From: Streptosporangium minutum
GTDB taxonomy: Bacteria; Actinomycetota; Actinomycetes; Streptosporangiales; Streptosporangiaceae
Direction: 5' to 3'
Assembly: GCF_002149035.1 (NCBI RefSeq)
Contig: NZ_NGFP01000037.1
Span: 1 to 48,894 of the forward strand
Length of the DNA stretch: 48,894 nt
Positions 41,801-48,894 of this stretch are shown in pieces. Both the position numbers and the translations under genes were made by a program. Each line of letters opens with the position of its first letter. Position 1 is the first letter of the stretch. Below the pieces are notes generated by a model, which saw nothing but the letters and a program-made list of their open reading frames with translations, did not search any database and had not been told where the DNA came from.

Positions 41801-43117
41801 GCCGCCGCCCAGGTCGTCGGCGTAGGTCCCGGCGGGCAGACCGGTGCTGAAGGTCCGGGTGACGGAGCCGCCCTCGTTGTTGATCGCGACCCAGCCCTTG
41901 CCGCCGCGGCTGAAGGCGATCACGTTGTTGCCGTTGTCGTACCAGTTGCCGACCGAGGTGCCCGCGACGGCCCGGTTGAAGCCGACCATCCCGCTCATCC
42001 GGCGGTGGAAGCAGGTCCACCGCCCGTTGCCGCAGTCGGCGTCGGTGACGAAGCCGCCGTTGGCCGAAGGGGGGCCGCCCTCCGCGTTGCTCCAGGTGAA
42101 GCCGGAGTAGACGCGCGGCGTGCCGTACGGCCACGCCAGCATGAAGACGTTGGCCAGCTTGTAGGCGTCGCCGTACTTGTAGTTGAGGGTGGAGCCGTTG
42201 CGCTCGGTGTCGTGGTTGTCGACGAAGACCACGGCCTTGTCGCTGGGCACCGACAGGCCCCAGCTCTGGCCGAAGCTCTGCAGCCACTTGATCTGGCCGG
42301 TGAACTGCTCCTTCATCTTGCGGCCGTACACGAACTCGTGGACGTCGCCGATCCCGGTGTAGTGGCTCGGCTTGACCGCCTCGTTCGGGCCCTCGATGAC
42401 CTCCTGGTGGATGTACGGCGAGCCCCTCAGCCTGGACTTGATCGCCGCCAGGTCGCCGGGGGCGATGTGCTTGGCGGCGTCGACGCGGAAGCCGTCCACG
42501 CCGAGGTCGGTCAGCTTGTTGAGGTAGCCGGCGATCTGGTCGCGGACGTACTCGGAGCCGGTGTTGAGGTCGGACAGGCCGACCAACTCGCAGTTCTGCA
42601 CCCGCCGGCCGTCGTTGACGTAGTCGCCGTCGTTGATCGCGCAGGCGGGGGAGTGGAAGTCCGAGGAGGAGTAGAGCCCGGGGTAGTCGTACTTACCGAA
42701 GTCGTAGCCGCCGTAGCTTCTGCTGCCCTGGCCGGTCATGTGGTTGACGACCACGTCGGCGTGGACCTTGACGCCCGCGTCGTGGCAGGCCCTGACCATG
42801 TTCCTGAACGCGTTCTCGTCGCCGAACTTGCTGTTGAGGGTGTAGCGGGCGGGCTGGTAGACGTCCCACCAGACCGAGCCGCCCTTGCTCATCGAGTCGC
42901 TGGGCGGGGAGACCTGGACCGCGCCGTACCCGGCGGGGCCGAGCACGTCGGTGCACTCGCGCGCGACCGAGTTCCAGTTCCAGTTCCACAGCTTGACGAT
43001 CGGGCCGGGCGCGGGCGGTGCCGCCTGGGCGGGGGCGCTGAGCACGGTGGGCACCACCACGACGGCGCTTGCCAGGGCGCTTAACGCTGTGGTGACAATG
43101 ACTTTGTAGGATCTCAT
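38801..43117 (-). CDS. Secreted two-catalytic-domain amylase with starch-binding modules
   Basis: The product has 1438 residues. A signal peptide (1-33, ending PAQAAPP) precedes a first alpha-amylase domain (about 36-385: DVVVNHMTG, GFRVDAAKH near 209, HQEVIEG, FVDNHDTER) and a beta-sheet C domain (to about 465). Two nearly identical CBM25/26-like starch-binding modules follow (about 474-570 and 577-675), then a fibronectin type III domain (about 681-775). A second GH13 domain (about 786-1430) starts EDSIYFVMTARFNDGD and has GFRVDTAVHV, YVFGEVGAF and VDSHDFGPN. All six catalytic carboxylates are present. It should cut raw starch outside the cell, the second domain perhaps acting on branches or shorter dextrins. 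It lies 79 bases after the pullulanase gene in the same direction. Confidence 0.93.
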   Translation of the reverse strand: MRSYKVIVTTALSALASAVVVVPTVLSAPAQAAPPAPGPIVKLWNWNWNSVARECTDVLGPAGYGAVQVSPPSDSMSKGGSVWWDVYQPARYTLNSKFGDENAFRNMVRACHDAGVKVHADVVVNHMTGQGSRSYGGYDFGKYDYPGLYSSSDFHSPACAINDGDYVNDGRRVQNCELVGLSDLNTGSEYVRDQIAGYLNKLTDLGVDGFRVDAAKHIAPGDLAAIKSRLRGSPYIHQEVIEGPNEAVKPSHYTGIGDVHEFVYGRKMKEQFTGQIKWLQSFGQSWGLSVPSDKAVVFVDNHDTERNGSTLNYKYGDAYKLANVFMLAWPYGTPRVYSGFTWSNAEGGPPSANGGFVTDADCGNGRWTCFHRRMSGMVGFNRAVAGTSVGNWYDNGNNVIAFSRGGKGWVAINNEGGSVTRTFSTGLPAGTYADDLGGGPVTVGSNGTASVTVPAKGAVAIHTGGVRPTDPPTGDATVYYSTAWTGANIHYQPTGGSWTPVPGVAMDETACAGWKKKTVDLGTATGLKAAFNNGSGTWDNNGGRDYAIGTGTVKVSGGQVTAGNPCPGGGPTEPPGKQAVVYFHKKTKGWNAANIHYQPTGGTWTPVPGVAMDETACAGWAKKTVDLGTATGLKAAFNNGSGTWDNNGGADYAIGTGLTTVKDGVVRANATEPCTPEPPDTTAPSVPTGLTATAEGTTVKLSWNEAGDDIAVTGYEITRRKGSEAPVTLTTGTNTVYTDARLEARTTYAYTVKARDAAGNRSGASTEAAAKTGDAPPEPAKGSPLGGDPREDSIYFVMTARFNDGDTSNNRGGGQHTVSGNARNNDPMFRGDFKGLIDKLDYIKGLGFSALWITPVVLNRSDYDFHGYHGWDFHRVDTRLETPGATYQDLIDKAHAKGIKIFQDVVYNHSSRWGAKGLYVPPVWGARDEQWKWLYSEKVPGKEYDPMEEHQGDDPEMTARQNEMAKGRPYNGDLWSTAAPAGNTCGDYGTPTQWKSPEGFTIHNCQWPSPTSGMFPAEYYHRCWIGNWEGSDSKSCWLHDDLADLNTENKAVQDYLIDAYNKYIDMGVDGFRVDTAVHVSRLMWNRRFLPALQQHAVATHGDKGKDFYVFGEVGAFVNDKWNRGSVNHSAQFYTWKERREFSPDDARAVVEQFDYENLMGTGNQPTTDNAFLRGNAYHAPDHSKFSGMNVIDMRMHMNFGDAPNAFNNGKDSDDSYNDATYNTVYVDSHDFGPNKSNERYTGGTDAWAENMSLMWTFRGIPTLYYGSEIEFQKGQRIDCGPTCPLATTGRAYYGDHLAGSVTASGFGVVSSATGAVAQTLDKPLVKHVQRLNQIRRAIPALQKGQYSTEGVTGQMAYKRRFTQGSVDSFVLVSVSGGATFTGVPNGTYVDAVTGDSKAVTGGTLTIAGGGKGNMRAYVLSLPGNPAPGKVGTAGPYLR
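41151..41342 (-). repeat. Starch-binding module repeat, copy B
   Basis: This 192-base segment is almost identical to 41469-41660, in the same orientation inside the amylase gene. It encodes the core of the second CBM (NIHYQPTGGTWTPVPGVA ... NNGSGTWDNNGG). Confidence 0.9.
41469..41660 (-). repeat. Starch-binding module repeat, copy A
   Basis: Partner of 41151-41342. It differs at only a few positions, such as the KKK versus AKK codons, which points to a recent duplication or gene conversion. Confidence 0.9.
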
Positions 43118-43154
43118 GCGGGGGGCCTCCAGGGTTGTGGACGGGTTCCCTTGA

Positions 43155-43184
43155 TCGGGCCGGGTGCTGCAACACCCGGCCCGA
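43155..43184 (-). promoter_or_regulatory. Intercistronic hairpin between pullulanase and amylase genes
   Basis: A perfect 12-bp stem, TCGGGCCGGGTG / CACCCGGCCCGA, has the loop CTGCAA (+ strand). It lies just after the pullulanase stop. It could terminate or attenuate readthrough, or protect the upstream message. The segment TGCTGCAA also matches part of the mal operator, so a MalR role is possible but speculative. Confidence 0.55.
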
Positions 43185-43196
43185 GCTCTTTTCCGG

Positions 43197-48894
<5,698 letters not shown>

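Noticed and set aside
39137-43084. Long + strand open frame opposite the amylase gene
   Set aside because: Low-complexity Val/Gly/Asp-rich translation with no motif; the minus strand has a complete two-domain amylase.

Overview
The window is high-GC DNA with strong GC bias at third codon positions, GTG/TTG starts and long antisense shadow frames. The gene content fits a filamentous actinomycete, most likely of the Streptosporangium/Nonomuraea type; that placement is inferred from gene content, not from a marker gene. No rRNA, tRNA or CRISPR array was seen.

Region 1 (1-13.9 kb) is cell surface and accessory metabolism. It begins with the 5' end of a secreted protein behind a c-di-AMP (ydaO-type) riboswitch. 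Next comes an SDR-TetR operon with a near-perfect TetR operator. Two gene groups for a nonulosonic-acid (sialic acid/Kdn-like) surface glycan follow: two glycosyltransferase-like genes on the + strand (2480-4728) and, on the - strand (7251-11589), a CMP-nonulosonate synthetase/phosphatase/synthase triple fusion, a GT2 glycosyltransferase and a polysialyltransferase-family protein. Between them lies a translationally coupled pair, a cis-prenyl transferase and an MpaB-type oxygenase with a C-terminal EF-hand domain. A csbD stress gene with a sigma-B-like promoter, an antigen-85-type esterase and a dienelactone-hydrolase-like protein complete the region.

Region 2 (14.2-24 kb) is sugar uptake and breakdown. 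An MFS transporter and a GH2 glycosidase lie behind a LacI-type operator. A MalR-like LacI regulator is divergent from a malE-malF-malG-GH13 maltodextrin operon that has no ATPase gene of its own. The operon ends where a 2.2-kb IS982-type element carrying a phosphotransferase passenger gene has inserted at a CTAG that contains the GH13 stop codon. The operon's apparent terminator now lies beyond the element.

Region 3 (26.3-38.6 kb) has a proline-dehydrogenase-like gene with a changed substrate motif, a glycolipid-binding family gene, a short relic of a GH13 3' end, and a two-gene NRPS operon on the - strand. NRPS1 is A-T-C-A-T. NRPS2 is C-A-T-TE fused to a complete MFS transporter, and its thioesterase has Cys in place of the nucleophilic Ser. 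A 23-codon ORF with its own Shine-Dalgarno sits between them with ATGA overlaps at both ends. The layout suggests a tripeptide, possibly ending in Asp, that is made, released by a Cys thioesterase and exported by one polypeptide.

Region 4 (38.8-48.9 kb) holds two very large secreted starch-degrading enzymes on the - strand: a two-catalytic-domain amylase with duplicated starch-binding modules, and an alpha-amylase/pullulanase that runs off the window. They would supply the maltodextrins taken up by the MalEFG system of region 2.
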